Part shown: piece by piece, positions 27,421 through 36,636 of the stretch
Numbering within the stretch: position 1 is the first letter of the stretch
Layout: every line of letters starts with the position of its first letter
Assembly: GCF_010671605.1 (NCBI RefSeq)
Contig: NZ_JAABOO010000001.1
Coordinates: 1,178,001-1,242,000, forward strand
Direction of reading: 5' to 3'
From: Leptobacterium flavescens
GTDB lineage: Bacteria; Bacteroidota; Bacteroidia; Flavobacteriales; Flavobacteriaceae
Length of the DNA stretch: 64,000 nt
Notes under the pieces: model-generated
Databases searched by the model: none
Seen by the model: the letters and a program-made list of their open reading frames with translations, nothing else
Told to the model about the DNA's origin: nothing
Made by a program: the position numbers and the translations under genes

Positions 27421-28008
27421 TTATTCCAGCTGTTTCAGGGTTTTTTCATATTCCTGTATGAGTATATGTTCCACGCCTCCTAATTCTTCCCGTATCCTCC
27501 ACATCAGCCGTACGGCATCGTTATAAATCGTATGAGAATCCAGATCGAATACTTTTTGGATCAGGGTAGCACGTAAATCGTTATAGCCTTCCTGTAATCC
27601 GTATACATGTGATAGCTGCGCAGTTGTTTCGACATCCATAGCCGCCAGGAGATTACTGAATTTGGCCGTTTCGAACATAGCGTCTTTTAAGTTTCCTCCT
27701 CCTACCCCTCTCCAATTAGGAAAACGTTCATCAAAATCCTTGTCGAAGAGAAACTCCTTGCGCTGTTCCTCCGTTAAAAGCGGACTCAAACTGTCCAAAG
27801 ATTTTCTAAAGGCGGCACGCTGCTCTCTTGCAGCTTTTAAAGTCAAAAGATTGGTTTGCATCTCCAGTTTAATATTTTCCAGGACTTCCTTCCTGTCTTT
27901 TTCCAGTTTCTTACCGGAATTCCATTCGGAAGCCAGGATCCCGAGGAACACACCTATAACTACCAGAACAAGTTGCAGGAAATACTCTAAAACCTTTGAA
28001 CGTCTCAT
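27421..28008 (-). CDS. Small membrane-anchored protein, DUF6090-like
   Basis: The 195-residue protein has one N-terminal membrane helix (VLEYFLQLVLVVIGVFLGILASEWN) followed by a charged coiled segment (KKLEKDRKEVLENIKLEMQTNL) and a helical C-terminal domain. The helix followed by SEWN resembles the start of DUF6090-type Bacteroidota proteins (helix then INNWN). No catalytic residues are visible. It is convergent with the chitinase gene (67-bp gap) and lies 57 bp downstream of the metalloprotease-like gene on the same strand. Function unknown. Confidence 0.6.
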   Translation of the reverse strand: MRRSKVLEYFLQLVLVVIGVFLGILASEWNSGKKLEKDRKEVLENIKLEMQTNLLTLKAAREQRAAFRKSLDSLSPLLTEEQRKEFLFDKDFDERFPNWRGVGGGNLKDAMFETAKFSNLLAAMDVETTAQLSHVYGLQEGYNDLRATLIQKVFDLDSHTIYNDAVRLMWRIREELGGVEHILIQEYEKTLKQLE

Positions 28009-28064
28009 AATTATTAAATTGATTTACAAATTACAATATTTCCCCTTAACTCAGTATCTCGGTT

Positions 28065-29429
28065 TTATTGCTTCTTTCTGAACTTAAGATCATACTTACT
28101 TTTCTGTAAAAACTCTATGGGATCATTAAATTCGATTATGTCTATAATTGCTTTTTGCTTATCCTCGGCATTTTTATAATAAGCTTCCGCAATTTTGTAT
28201 CCTATATAGTATCCAAGATCGGCGGGTTTGTCTTTTACAGATGCATAATTATACATCCAGTTTCTAAAGTTATTTGTGCATAGTTCTTTCTTAAAGTCAT
28301 TCCATAATTCTTCCTCATGAGCGTTCCCGTATTTGTGCACTTTTTTATTAATGTTCTCCCCTACTAATAATTCTCCTATAAAATCTCCCGAACCTTCCAG
28401 TAAACTACCACTGAGCAGGCTACATTGTATGGCATCTTTTGCCGGTTTTCCCTGCTGCTGACTGTGGACACATTCATGAGCTACAATATTTTTGATCTTC
28501 TGGACTATATCTCCTTCATAAGCTAAAAAGGGGATCAGATTATTAAAAGGAGGTTCTTTAAATTCGGAAAGATCGTTTTTAGCGGTAGAGGTGGTCATCT
28601 CACTACCGATCAGCACAAAATTTTTACTCACCGTACCCCCGGTACGTATTCTTCCTATGGCAAAGCACACTTTAAAGGGCTTAAAATTCGGGTAGATCTC
28701 TTTAAACTTCCTGAACACATCTTCGACAAGCGGAGCAGCTTCCTTAACCTTATAGGTCTGTGGTCTGATGGAATTGTAAAACTTTGGAAAATCCCGTACC
28801 GCATGTATATAATTCTCTGCAGTGAGTGAGGGACGTACGCGTATGAATTCCTTGAATCCATCCGTAGCCCTGTCGATATAGATCTTTTGAAAAGTTGCTA
28901 CGCTATCGGTATAGGAACGGCAGTCTTTTAAAGCATCAAAAGCCTCCCAGAAGTGATCGATATCCAGGGTTTGAACATTTTTAGCATTTTCAGGTGCTAA
29001 TTCCTTTTTAATTTCCTCCCTCCTCCTTAAAGTTGCATTGCTCAGTTTATGGATCCGGATCGTTATCCGGGGTTCCGCGTTTGCCTGTGATTTTCGAAAA
29101 GGTCCTATACTCAAACTGTATTTCCCGCTCTTCCCCGGAGAAAATTCAAATTGTTTATTTCCTCTGTCACGTGGATGGCCTTCTATTTTCATCAATTCTT
29201 CTCCCTTGCCATTCCCTATGGAGATCGCTTTGTTTATCTTATCCTGCTTTATATTAAAATGATAAACTCCCCCTTTCTTTAGCTGGAATTGAAGACGTAT
29301 TCCATTCTCGTCCACAGGAATGTCCTTATACGTCCGGCCTATATCCAACAAGGTGTATTCCTGTCCGTATACCCATAGAGTAAAGAACAAGCCAAACACG
29401 AGCAGGGTTAGTTTTTTAAGTAGTTTCAT
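28065..29429 (-). CDS. Exported putative zinc metalloprotease with HExxH motif (DUF2268/GldB-like)
   Basis: The 454-residue protein has a signal peptide (LLVFGLFFTLWVYGQ). Residues about 25-135 form a beta-rich domain, possibly a pre-peptidase-like beta-sandwich (RLQFQLKKGGVYHFNIKQ ... SGKYSLSIGPF). The C-terminal half holds the zinc motif HECVH in KNIVAHECVHSQQQG, followed by GSLLEGSGDFIGELL with a possible third ligand and a helical tail (YYIGYKIAEAYYKNA). The arrangement resembles DUF2268-type proteins and the distant gliding protein GldB. Protease activity is inferred from the motif only. Confidence 0.7.
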   Translation of the reverse strand: MKLLKKLTLLVFGLFFTLWVYGQEYTLLDIGRTYKDIPVDENGIRLQFQLKKGGVYHFNIKQDKINKAISIGNGKGEELMKIEGHPRDRGNKQFEFSPGKSGKYSLSIGPFRKSQANAEPRITIRIHKLSNATLRRREEIKKELAPENAKNVQTLDIDHFWEAFDALKDCRSYTDSVATFQKIYIDRATDGFKEFIRVRPSLTAENYIHAVRDFPKFYNSIRPQTYKVKEAAPLVEDVFRKFKEIYPNFKPFKVCFAIGRIRTGGTVSKNFVLIGSEMTTSTAKNDLSEFKEPPFNNLIPFLAYEGDIVQKIKNIVAHECVHSQQQGKPAKDAIQCSLLSGSLLEGSGDFIGELLVGENINKKVHKYGNAHEEELWNDFKKELCTNNFRNWMYNYASVKDKPADLGYYIGYKIAEAYYKNAEDKQKAIIDIIEFNDPIEFLQKSKYDLKFRKKQ

Positions 29430-29584
29430 GATATTGTATTAGATGTTCAGCATCTAAATTAACAGCTGAAGGATAATTCTGTGAGTGCATATTGTCTCAC
29501 TTGAATATATTGAGACACTATTCCTTTAAGTTTGGGAAAGGAATATGGCTTTTCCGTAAAAATGAAGAGTTAGTACAAAATAAA

Positions 29585-29730
29585 AAAGCCTCCCTTTTAT
29601 CGGATACATCCGAAAACTGGAAAGCCTTTCATTGGTTTAACTACTAAACCTGAGTAAATCAGAGACTTACTCATAACAACACAACTAATCTTTATTGACA
29701 AAAAAAGCTTCTTGGAAAGAAAGCTTTTTG
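29585..29730 (-). ncRNA. Candidate structured RNA ending in a terminator-like hairpin
   Basis: Read on the minus strand, four hairpins follow one another: AAAAAGCTT-type stem (29730-29700), TGAGTAA/TTACTCA (29673-29651), GGTTTA/TAAACC (29650-29634), and a compound stem (29625-29588) with CGGAT/ATCCG at its tip. The last stem pairs well only as minus-strand RNA, where two positions become G-U, and is followed by TTTTTTATTTT. This fits a short transcript with an intrinsic terminator. No Rfam family is recognised. Confidence 0.4.
29597..29674 (-). CDS. Possible 25-codon peptide ORF inside the structured region
   Basis: An ATG at 29674 opens a 25-codon frame ending TAA at 29597. The peptide starts MSKSLIYSG and ends KGFPVFGCIR, is basic and mildly hydrophobic, and its last codons overlap the terminator-like stem. 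It could be a leader peptide, a small protein or chance. No family is recognised. Confidence 0.25.
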   Translation of the reverse strand: MSKSLIYSGLVVKPMKGFPVFGCIR

Positions 29731-29865
29731 CAATAGGTGGGTTTGTTTGAATACCACCTTAATATCTTAAAAACTTGTTTAAACAAGTCAGAACTTCTTT
29801 TACAGGAGGGCAAATGTAAGGAAAAAAATTTATTTTGTTTTATTTTTTGGAAATCTTCTCTGCTA

Positions 29866-29980
29866 TAATCAAGACTATCATATCAGGAAAAGGAAAATAA
29901 AAAAACCACCTCGTTAAAGGTGGTTCTATCTTTATTCTTTGCACGGATTACATCCCGATAGTTATCGGGACTGCGCTATC
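29866..29980 (+). repeat. 115-bp direct repeat, copy 1 (left edge of the RHS module)
   Basis: This copy matches 40425-40539 at 112 of 115 positions without gaps. It includes two hairpins: AACCACC/GGTGGTT, which on the minus strand is followed by a T-run and looks like an intrinsic terminator, and TCCCGATA-GT-TATCGGGA (29953-29970). It starts 12 bp past the stop of the immunity-like gene, in the same position relative to that gene as copy 2 is to the gene ending at 40555. Confidence 0.9.
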
Positions 29981-29992
29981 TAGTTCGCTAAA

Positions 29993-30445
29993 CTATTTTA
30001 ATTCTATATCAAAATTATCTAATTCAGCTTCTAATAACATTTTGTTCTTATATGACTCAAAAACCTTAACGGTTTGTTTATCTTCTTCTAAAAGATTTTC
30101 ATAAAATAAATCTTTTAGATTTTTCCATTCAATAAAGCTACATACGTCCTGATCCTTAATATCCAATTCAGATATAGAATTCACAAATTCTAAATTGCAG
30201 TCCCAATACTTTGATATTTTATTATTAACTATCTCAAAAAGTACTTTAGGGAATGCTAAAGGATAGTCACTACTCTCATCTCCTAACAGATAATAAAAGT
30301 AATTGTTAGAATATTTTGATATAGCCATAACAACATAAGTTTTACCTTTCGTTATTTCTAATTGTTTATTTGAATTAGCCCATTTAAAAAGCCATTCGTC
30401 ATGAACTTTTGGATCTATTCTATCAATTAAACATCTAACTTGCAT
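29993..30445 (-). CDS. Putative immunity protein for the adjacent RHS C-terminal toxin
   Basis: A 150-residue acidic, cytoplasmic-looking protein with no signal peptide and no recognised motif. It starts 2 bp after the stop of the giant RHS gene, the usual place for an immunity gene in polymorphic toxin loci, and is visibly AT-rich. Aromatic-rich segments (SKYSNNYFYYLLGDESSDYPLAF; FIEWKNLKDLFYENL) are compatible with the SUKH/Imm type of alpha-beta folds, but no specific family can be named. The immunity role rests on position only. Copy 1 of the direct repeat follows directly. Confidence 0.6.
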   Translation of the reverse strand: MQVRCLIDRIDPKVHDEWLFKWANSNKQLEITKGKTYVVMAISKYSNNYFYYLLGDESSDYPLAFPKVLFEIVNNKISKYWDCNLEFVNSISELDIKDQDVCSFIEWKNLKDLFYENLLEEDKQTVKVFESYKNKMLLEAELDNFDIELK

Positions 30446-30447
30446 AA

Positions 30448-33400
30448 TTATTTAAATTTAAAATCTGTAATGTAACCCGTCTCTGGGTTTCTAATATAAT
30501 GAACAACTGATTTACTTCCCTTAGGACCAACACTATAATGCCATTTTTCCCAGCCTCTGTATCTTGGGTCCGATAAATTCCTAATTATTAATCTTCCTTT
30601 CCCAGCTTGAGCTCCTTCTAAAGCTAATACATCTTGAGCACTTTTTGGAAGTCGCCTGAAAATATTATTTGTTGCACCATATGGTTGATTTCTAGCTAAT
30701 CTAGCCATGTCATCTATGCTACCACTTATATTTTTTAGTGGAGCTCTTGTAGCGGTACTTACTCTAGCTGTTGTTATAGCAGTAGATCCAAATCTACCTA
30801 TCGGAGCAATAGCAAACGAATTTGAATATGCTTGAGCCTGTGTCATAGAGTTACCAAGTCGATCTTTTCCTGTAAAACCATAACTAAGGTTATCCCAAAG
30901 AAGAGCTATTGGATTATATTGATTTATTCTATCTAATCCATATAATAAATTATCATAAGCACTTCCACTACCATCCCCTCCATAATTCCTATCATACCAT
31001 TTAGTAGCGTAAATTTGATCTCTAATTGCTAAAGCTGCTCCTACTTCAGCGACACCTTTCCATGGACTGTTAGGGTTTCTTGTTACAGTTACACCTGGTA
31101 GTGCTGTTCTAGATCCTGGCGAGGAATTAAATGAAGTGTCATCACTAGTATAACCAACATATCCTCCATTATTCGTATAAAAACCTGAATGATTATCATT
31201 ATACCAGATAGTTCCTGAACTACTCCTATTATAAATATCTAGTAAAACACTTTGTTCGATTAATCCAGTTGGATCATTCCAATATATTGGATTATTATAC
31301 CCAAATCTATATGGAGTATAATCTGGTCTTAATTCGCTAAGAGGATCAATTCCAACAAACCTTCCAATAGTTGGATCATATTGCCTAAAAGTCATTTCAG
31401 AAACATTGAGATTTAATGACTCATCAAATTGTTGACCGTTAAATGTAAATTTCTGAGCAATATTAGTAGATCTTACTAGATTATTATATCCTTTGTGTTT
31501 AAGTCCAAAAGGATAGTAGTTATTCTCTTCCCTGATCTCTGCCTGTGCAGAGATGACACCATCATTATTATCATCTGAATAAGCAAGGCGTATATTTCCT
31601 AAATGATCTTTATATTGATAAACATATTCATAATTACTCCCATTTACATCAATATAGCCTTCTGCTGTGTTAAAGAACTTCAGATCATCATTTTCATAGA
31701 TATAATTCCCAGCATACTCTGTTGTTGTCACAGAACTAACCGCATTATTGGTAACAATTTTTTTGATTTTCACCCCTGCAGCATCGTAAATATATTGAAT
31801 ATTTCCATCAGTAATTACAACATCTGTCGGTAAATTAAGGTGATTATAACTGATAGATGTAATACCCTTATTGGTGTCAGTTATCATATTTCCGTTTAGA
31901 TCATAGGTATAATCATCCTCAGTATCCGGGTCTGCATTTTCCGCATCATCTTTAAACCCATATTTATCCCATGTAGTAGCATCACTGACTTTTAATAACC
32001 TATTTCCAGAATCATAGTTATAAGTCAGATTATCCATAACACCGAAGATCGTAGCAATACCATTTCTATGACCATTTCGTAAAAGCGAAGTGATATTCCC
32101 ATTTTTATCATAGCTAATACTACTTAAGTTATAATTCCCGGTGTTATCGATACCACTTTTAATTCGATTGAGTGCATCATAAGTATAATTATAGGAAGTA
32201 CTTACAGGGTTATCCGTATTATTTTGACTAGCTGTTTTCCAATGGGTCTGACTAATATTTCCGTTGTAATGGGCCGTACCACTTGTTGGATCATTATAAT
32301 TAAGTTTGAAACTAAACAAATCATTTCCAATGTTATTTATATCGTTAATAGTCTTTAACCACCCTCTAACATTATAAGTGTAATCTACCGTTTGTAGCCT
32401 GCTTGCACTACTGGCTGAGTTTCCAACACCCTTTTCTATAAGTTGCCCCAACTCATCATAAGTGTTGGATACAATTAGCTCTTCAATACCACTGCCTATC
32501 TGATGGGTTTGGGTCAGTAATCTGGCCGCATGATCATAGGTGAATTTTTCCGTAACTATAACAGGAGCATTACTGCCTTTTATATGGGTAGTTTTGGTCT
32601 CCAGTACCTTGCCTACAAAATCAAGTTTAGTTTCTACAATATCAGTAGTTCCGAGTTCATTATTTTTACTGATACTATATACAGGCCTTCTTTTATAGTC
32701 ATAACCTGTTAAGGTAGTGATCCATTTATCAGTACCTAACACCCGTACTTTACTTCCGGTAGCCAGGCTTTTAGCTGTACTTATAATAGTCGCTCCAAAA
32801 CTGGTAGTCGTTGGAACAGAGAGTCCGTCTTTATCAAAAGAATCATTGTCATAATAATTGATACTGTGAATTTCTGATATCCCTACTGTTGGATAGGCTT
32901 CATTAGTATAGTATAAGGTAGTATTTGCAATAGTGTTTGATCCGCTTTTAGCAACAAACTGCTCACTTATTGCATCGGCCTCTGCTTGTACCGTTGGTCT
33001 TGAACCATTATTGTTTACCATTCCGGTATAAGCTACCCTTCCAAAGGCATCATATTTGGTAAAAAGCCACTTATCTTGTGCTTCTAAATTTGGATCCTGG
33101 GTCATAATAGGTTGATCCAGTTTGTTATAAACAATATATTCCCATCCTTTACCGGGGATCTTCTTCTCAACAAGGCGATTCCTATAATCATATTTATACT
33201 GATAACACAACTCATTGAGTTCTGCAGTACTAACTTCATCATTTACTGTTATTTTAGGAGGCAGTACAAAGGTCAGGTTTCCAAAATCATCATAGACATA
33301 ATAGGTATCATGTGGAGTAGATGTTCCATTTATATCTGCGTAGGTTCTTTTTAATACCACTCTTCCCTGTTTGTCCGTAAACTCTTCGCTGGTATGATTA

Positions 33401-36162
33401 GTTCCGGAGGTCCAGTTCTCATCTTTAGTAATCACTTTAGAGAGCTCCCCTGCGGTATAAAACCCATCCTTGTTAAGCTGTGGTGCTTCACTGTTATTCT
33501 GATCAAAGTTCACCTCAAAAAAGACAACTTCTCCTGTAGTATTAGCATCATATTCAAATTTAATCTCATGCCCGCTTCCCATTTTCCAATCGGCTCCCGG
33601 TGCCGCTTGTTTGAGCGGTCTGTTAAGGGGAGAGTTTTCAAACAGGGTCTCTGAATAGGCATTAACATCAGCTACTGAAACTCCTGTGAAATCATCAGGA
33701 TAATGATTTTTATGGTAGGTTTTAGTCGCTAAGTCCTGGTCCGTTGTTCTATAAGTTCCATAGCTCGCATCTATAGTGGTATACGGGAGATATCCTTTAA
33801 CCTGCCTTCCAAAGGCATCATACTGCATATGAGTAATAATGTCTTTTCCATCCGGAGATTGTTTAATCCCTATTTGTTGCGTTCCTCTTCCAAGGCCATC
33901 AAAGTAAGTTACCTGGTCGATAATAGCTGCTTCATCAGAGATTTGGGTATTATTAATACTGGTCATTGCTACCTGTGGTGTCCTGGTGTACACATAATTC
34001 TCATCAGAAAGGGCAGGCGCATTATATGATACATTACATCCGTTAGTGCTTCCTGCTTCTGCAGGACATAAGTCACCATCGTTAGTGACATAACCATTGG
34101 GTTGTACACTATAATATACACTTACTGCCGGATCACCAAAACCATCTCCATCGGCATCCTCATAAAAGTACTGTGGTGCGATATTGGTAATATTGACAGT
34201 ACTGTCATCATAATCATCATCATTGGATACATAGCCATTTGGTTGGGTACAGGATGTTGTCGTTGCCGAAGCATTTCCATAACTGTCTCCATCACTATCT
34301 GCATACCAGATCGTATCTGGATTTACATTAGCATTACTATCATTACAATCTGTATTATTTGTAACATATCCACTGGGTTGTACACTATAATACACACTTA
34401 CCGCCGGGTCACCAAAACCATCTCCATCTTCATCTCTATAAAAGTTCTGTGGTGCGATATTGGTGATATTAACGGTACTGTCATCATAATCATCATCATT
34501 GGACACATAACCATTTGGTTGTGTACAGGATGTTGTTGTTGCCGAAGCATTTCCATAACCGTCTCCATCACTATCTGCATACCAGATGGTGCCTGGATTC
34601 ACATTAGCATTATTATCGTTACAATCTGTATTATTTGTGACATATCCACTGGGTTGTACACTTCGATACGTACTTACACCCGGGTTACCAAAACCATCTC
34701 CATCCAGGTCCCTGTAGAATGTTTGAGGTGGGATATTGGTAATCAATATATTACTATCATCAAAATCGTCATCATTGGATACGTAATCCAGAAAGGGTTG
34801 ATTACAATTTGATACCCCTGCTCCACTTCCATAGCCATCACCATCTGCATCCTGATACCATAGTATCGTATTAATGTTAGCATCGTTATCATTACAATCT
34901 GTATTATTAGTTACATAACCGTTAGGTTGTACACTACGGTAAGTGTTCACATTAGGATCACCAAAACCATCCCCATCCAGGTCTCTGTAAAATGTTTGAG
35001 GTGGGATATTGGTAATTAATGCATTATTATCATCAATGTCTCCATTGACGCTAGCATATCCTGTTGGTTGGTTACACTGTGTCACGGATTCAAGCAAATT
35101 ATTATCTCCAAAACCATCTCCATCACTATCTCGATACCAAACCGTAGTAGGGTTAATATTTCCATCTCCATCATTACAATCTGCGCTATTTGAAACATAT
35201 CCTGAGGGCTGACCACTACAACTTGTTGTTGTTACGGAGCCGTTTCCATAGCCATCTCCATCACTATCCCTATAATAAGTAGTTGTCGGATTGATAATTG
35301 CCCGAATAAGTTTTCTTGTAGGAGCTATACAACCTGTACTGGTATTATAAGTAGCAGCATAATAATTTGTGGTACTACTTAGACCAGGAGTGGTATAACT
35401 TGTTCCCTGGTATACATGTGAGCCTCCACTGGAACTGGTATACCATCTTATAGTATTTCCGCCACTCCCAATACTGGCTGTTAATGTTACTGACCCACTA
35501 CCACATCTGCTCTTATCACTCCCTGACGCTGTTGAAGGAACAGCATTAATATTTACATTGACGCTGGCTGATCCCGTGCTCCATACTCCGCTGTTATTCC
35601 TGGCTCTAATATAATAATTGCCTGAACCTTGATTAGCGGTATAAGTGGTACCTGATCCCAGGTTTGTTGCTGTACCATTGGAATTTTTCCCCTGCCAATA
35701 CCACGTCACTCCACCGGGCGGGGATCCATTTCTATTTAAAGTAGACTGACCACATCCATTGCTCTGAACCGTTGGTGTATTAGGCGTGGGTGGAGGACCA
35801 CTTACCGTTACAAAAATACTGGCTTGATAGATCCCGAAAAAAGCATCTACAGAAAAAGCATCTATAGTAACAGTACCTGAGGAATTAAACTTTATTCCAG
35901 CAGAAAAGGTATTCTGGCTAGTAATCTGTGCATGAGACGATGTACTCCAGGTAGTACTGGTTAAATTCGAATTCCCATTAACAGTGTAAAATTTTGTTTC
36001 TCCTATACTAGCCGTGGTAGGCCCTGAGATACTTGTATCTCCACTACCACCTCCGCCTCCGGGGCCACCAAATTGAGCCTGGAGGGAAGTGCTGGTTAAA
36101 AATATCGCGATAAATCCTATAGAAAATAGTAATTTCTTTCCAAATAGAGTATTGTTTTTCAT
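30448..36162 (-). CDS. Giant exported RHS/YD-repeat protein with TSP3-like repeats and a variable C-terminal toxin-like domain
   Basis: From the ATG at 36162 (signal peptide ending TSLQAQ) the product is about 1904 aa; an upstream start at 36222 would overlap the preceding gene. Domains in order: Ig/PKD-like region (about 20-320), four to five 92-aa repeats with DxDGDGFGD calcium-type motifs (about 320-700), a DUF6443-like segment (about 720-910, DQVTYFDGLGRGTQQIGI), YD/RHS repeats (about 910-1600), and the RHS-associated core (QYDPTIGRFVGIDPLSE ... PYRFGYNNPIYWNDPTGL). About 190 unique residues follow, ending in a GWEKWHYSVGPKGSKSVVHY module. In known RHS toxins the core forms a shell around the C-terminal effector. 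The effector type is not recognised. Confidence 0.88.
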   Translation of the reverse strand: MKNNTLFGKKLLFSIGFIAIFLTSTSLQAQFGGPGGGGGSGDTSISGPTTASIGETKFYTVNGNSNLTSTTWSTSSHAQITSQNTFSAGIKFNSSGTVTIDAFSVDAFFGIYQASIFVTVSGPPPTPNTPTVQSNGCGQSTLNRNGSPPGGVTWYWQGKNSNGTATNLGSGTTYTANQGSGNYYIRARNNSGVWSTGSASVNVNINAVPSTASGSDKSRCGSGSVTLTASIGSGGNTIRWYTSSSGGSHVYQGTSYTTPGLSSTTNYYAATYNTSTGCIAPTRKLIRAIINPTTTYYRDSDGDGYGNGSVTTTSCSGQPSGYVSNSADCNDGDGNINPTTVWYRDSDGDGFGDNNLLESVTQCNQPTGYASVNGDIDDNNALITNIPPQTFYRDLDGDGFGDPNVNTYRSVQPNGYVTNNTDCNDNDANINTILWYQDADGDGYGSGAGVSNCNQPFLDYVSNDDDFDDSNILITNIPPQTFYRDLDGDGFGNPGVSTYRSVQPSGYVTNNTDCNDNNANVNPGTIWYADSDGDGYGNASATTTSCTQPNGYVSNDDDYDDSTVNITNIAPQNFYRDEDGDGFGDPAVSVYYSVQPSGYVTNNTDCNDSNANVNPDTIWYADSDGDSYGNASATTTSCTQPNGYVSNDDDYDDSTVNITNIAPQYFYEDADGDGFGDPAVSVYYSVQPNGYVTNDGDLCPAEAGSTNGCNVSYNAPALSDENYVYTRTPQVAMTSINNTQISDEAAIIDQVTYFDGLGRGTQQIGIKQSPDGKDIITHMQYDAFGRQVKGYLPYTTIDASYGTYRTTDQDLATKTYHKNHYPDDFTGVSVADVNAYSETLFENSPLNRPLKQAAPGADWKMGSGHEIKFEYDANTTGEVVFFEVNFDQNNSEAPQLNKDGFYTAGELSKVITKDENWTSGTNHTSEEFTDKQGRVVLKRTYADINGTSTPHDTYYVYDDFGNLTFVLPPKITVNDEVSTAELNELCYQYKYDYRNRLVEKKIPGKGWEYIVYNKLDQPIMTQDPNLEAQDKWLFTKYDAFGRVAYTGMVNNNGSRPTVQAEADAISEQFVAKSGSNTIANTTLYYTNEAYPTVGISEIHSINYYDNDSFDKDGLSVPTTTSFGATIISTAKSLATGSKVRVLGTDKWITTLTGYDYKRRPVYSISKNNELGTTDIVETKLDFVGKVLETKTTHIKGSNAPVIVTEKFTYDHAARLLTQTHQIGSGIEELIVSNTYDELGQLIEKGVGNSASSASRLQTVDYTYNVRGWLKTINDINNIGNDLFSFKLNYNDPTSGTAHYNGNISQTHWKTASQNNTDNPVSTSYNYTYDALNRIKSGIDNTGNYNLSSISYDKNGNITSLLRNGHRNGIATIFGVMDNLTYNYDSGNRLLKVSDATTWDKYGFKDDAENADPDTEDDYTYDLNGNMITDTNKGITSISYNHLNLPTDVVITDGNIQYIYDAAGVKIKKIVTNNAVSSVTTTEYAGNYIYENDDLKFFNTAEGYIDVNGSNYEYVYQYKDHLGNIRLAYSDDNNDGVISAQAEIREENNYYPFGLKHKGYNNLVRSTNIAQKFTFNGQQFDESLNLNVSEMTFRQYDPTIGRFVGIDPLSELRPDYTPYRFGYNNPIYWNDPTGLIEQSVLLDIYNRSSSGTIWYNDNHSGFYTNNGGYVGYTSDDTSFNSSPGSRTALPGVTVTRNPNSPWKGVAEVGAALAIRDQIYATKWYDRNYGGDGSGSAYDNLLYGLDRINQYNPIALLWDNLSYGFTGKDRLGNSMTQAQAYSNSFAIAPIGRFGSTAITTARVSTATRAPLKNISGSIDDMARLARNQPYGATNNIFRRLPKSAQDVLALEGAQAGKGRLIIRNLSDPRYRGWEKWHYSVGPKGSKSVVHYIRNPETGYITDFKFK
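34101..35200 (-). repeat. 276-bp tandem repeats encoding TSP3-like calcium-binding units
   Basis: The motif GTTGTAC recurs at 34101, 34377, 34653 and 34926, giving periods of 276, 276 and 273 bp. Each unit encodes about 92 residues with two DxDGDGxG loops and CNDxxAN/DDDxDDS acidic stretches. Near-identical stretches between neighbouring units imply recent duplication or gene conversion. Confidence 0.85.
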
Positions 36163-36175
36163 CTTTTCAAGGATT

Positions 36176-36631
36176 TTAGAGTTTAACAAAATGCCACTGC
36201 TTAATAATGCTTTTAAAACCATCTGAGGTTACTGGAATAAGCACCAGGTGGTTATTCTGAAGTGTTCCTATCCTCTGATAAGACACATTACCTTCCGGAT
36301 CAGTAAGTTGAACCTCACCTGAAGTGGTGAGTTGCCAGCTACCGGTACTACTCCTACCATCAGCCAGAGTTACTTTATAACTCCCATCACTCCCAAAGAA
36401 GGTACTGCGCCCTCTGTAAGCATTCAATAATTGAGTTTTAAAACCTGGAATCGAATCCATTTTTGCTCGAGTGGCTGGTTCTATTGTGGAAAAAGAAGTG
36501 ATCTCATCAAATTGCCAGGTGCCTGCTAATTGTTCTGCAATTGTGGTTTGTGCCTGTATAGTGCTTGTTGTAAGTGCTAAAAAGAAAAGAATAGTGACAA
36601 GCAAACGCTTTTGTTTTATATTGTATTTCAT
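36176..36631 (-). CDS. Small exported lipocalin-like protein between the two YD-repeat genes
   Basis: The 151-residue protein has a signal peptide ending TSTIQAQ. The mature part starts LAGTWQFDEI and continues with alternating strands (GSYKVTLADGRSSTGSWQLTTSGEVQLTD ... LVLIPV), the GTWxF start and GxW middle seen in lipocalin-like DUF4488/DUF4923-type proteins. It sits 5 bp after the 1068-aa YD protein and 13 bp before the giant RHS gene, so all three are one operon. It may be a chaperone or accessory of the secreted pair; this is inference. Confidence 0.65.
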   Translation of the reverse strand: MKYNIKQKRLLVTILFFLALTTSTIQAQTTIAEQLAGTWQFDEITSFSTIEPATRAKMDSIPGFKTQLLNAYRGRSTFFGSDGSYKVTLADGRSSTGSWQLTTSGEVQLTDPEGNVSYQRIGTLQNNHLVLIPVTSDGFKSIIKQWHFVKL

Positions 36632-36636
36632 GACTC

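Larger units (their letters stand above)
29430..29992. other. 563-bp gene-free, hairpin-rich stretch
   Basis: No long ORF is present. It contains a chain of inverted repeats at 29588-29625, 29634-29650, 29651-29673, 29700-29730 and 29735-29759, a perfect 16-bp palindrome (ACTTGTTTAAACAAGT, 29773-29788), and the first copy of the 115-bp direct repeat. The candidate RNA, small ORF and repeat are listed separately. Confidence 0.6.

Noticed and set aside
33829-34812. Long plus-strand open frames (66 aa and 236 aa) opposite the RHS gene
   Set aside because: They are antisense to the 276-bp TSP3-like repeats and consist of Ile/Thr/Cys-rich low-complexity sequence created by the repeat codons; no gene-like features.
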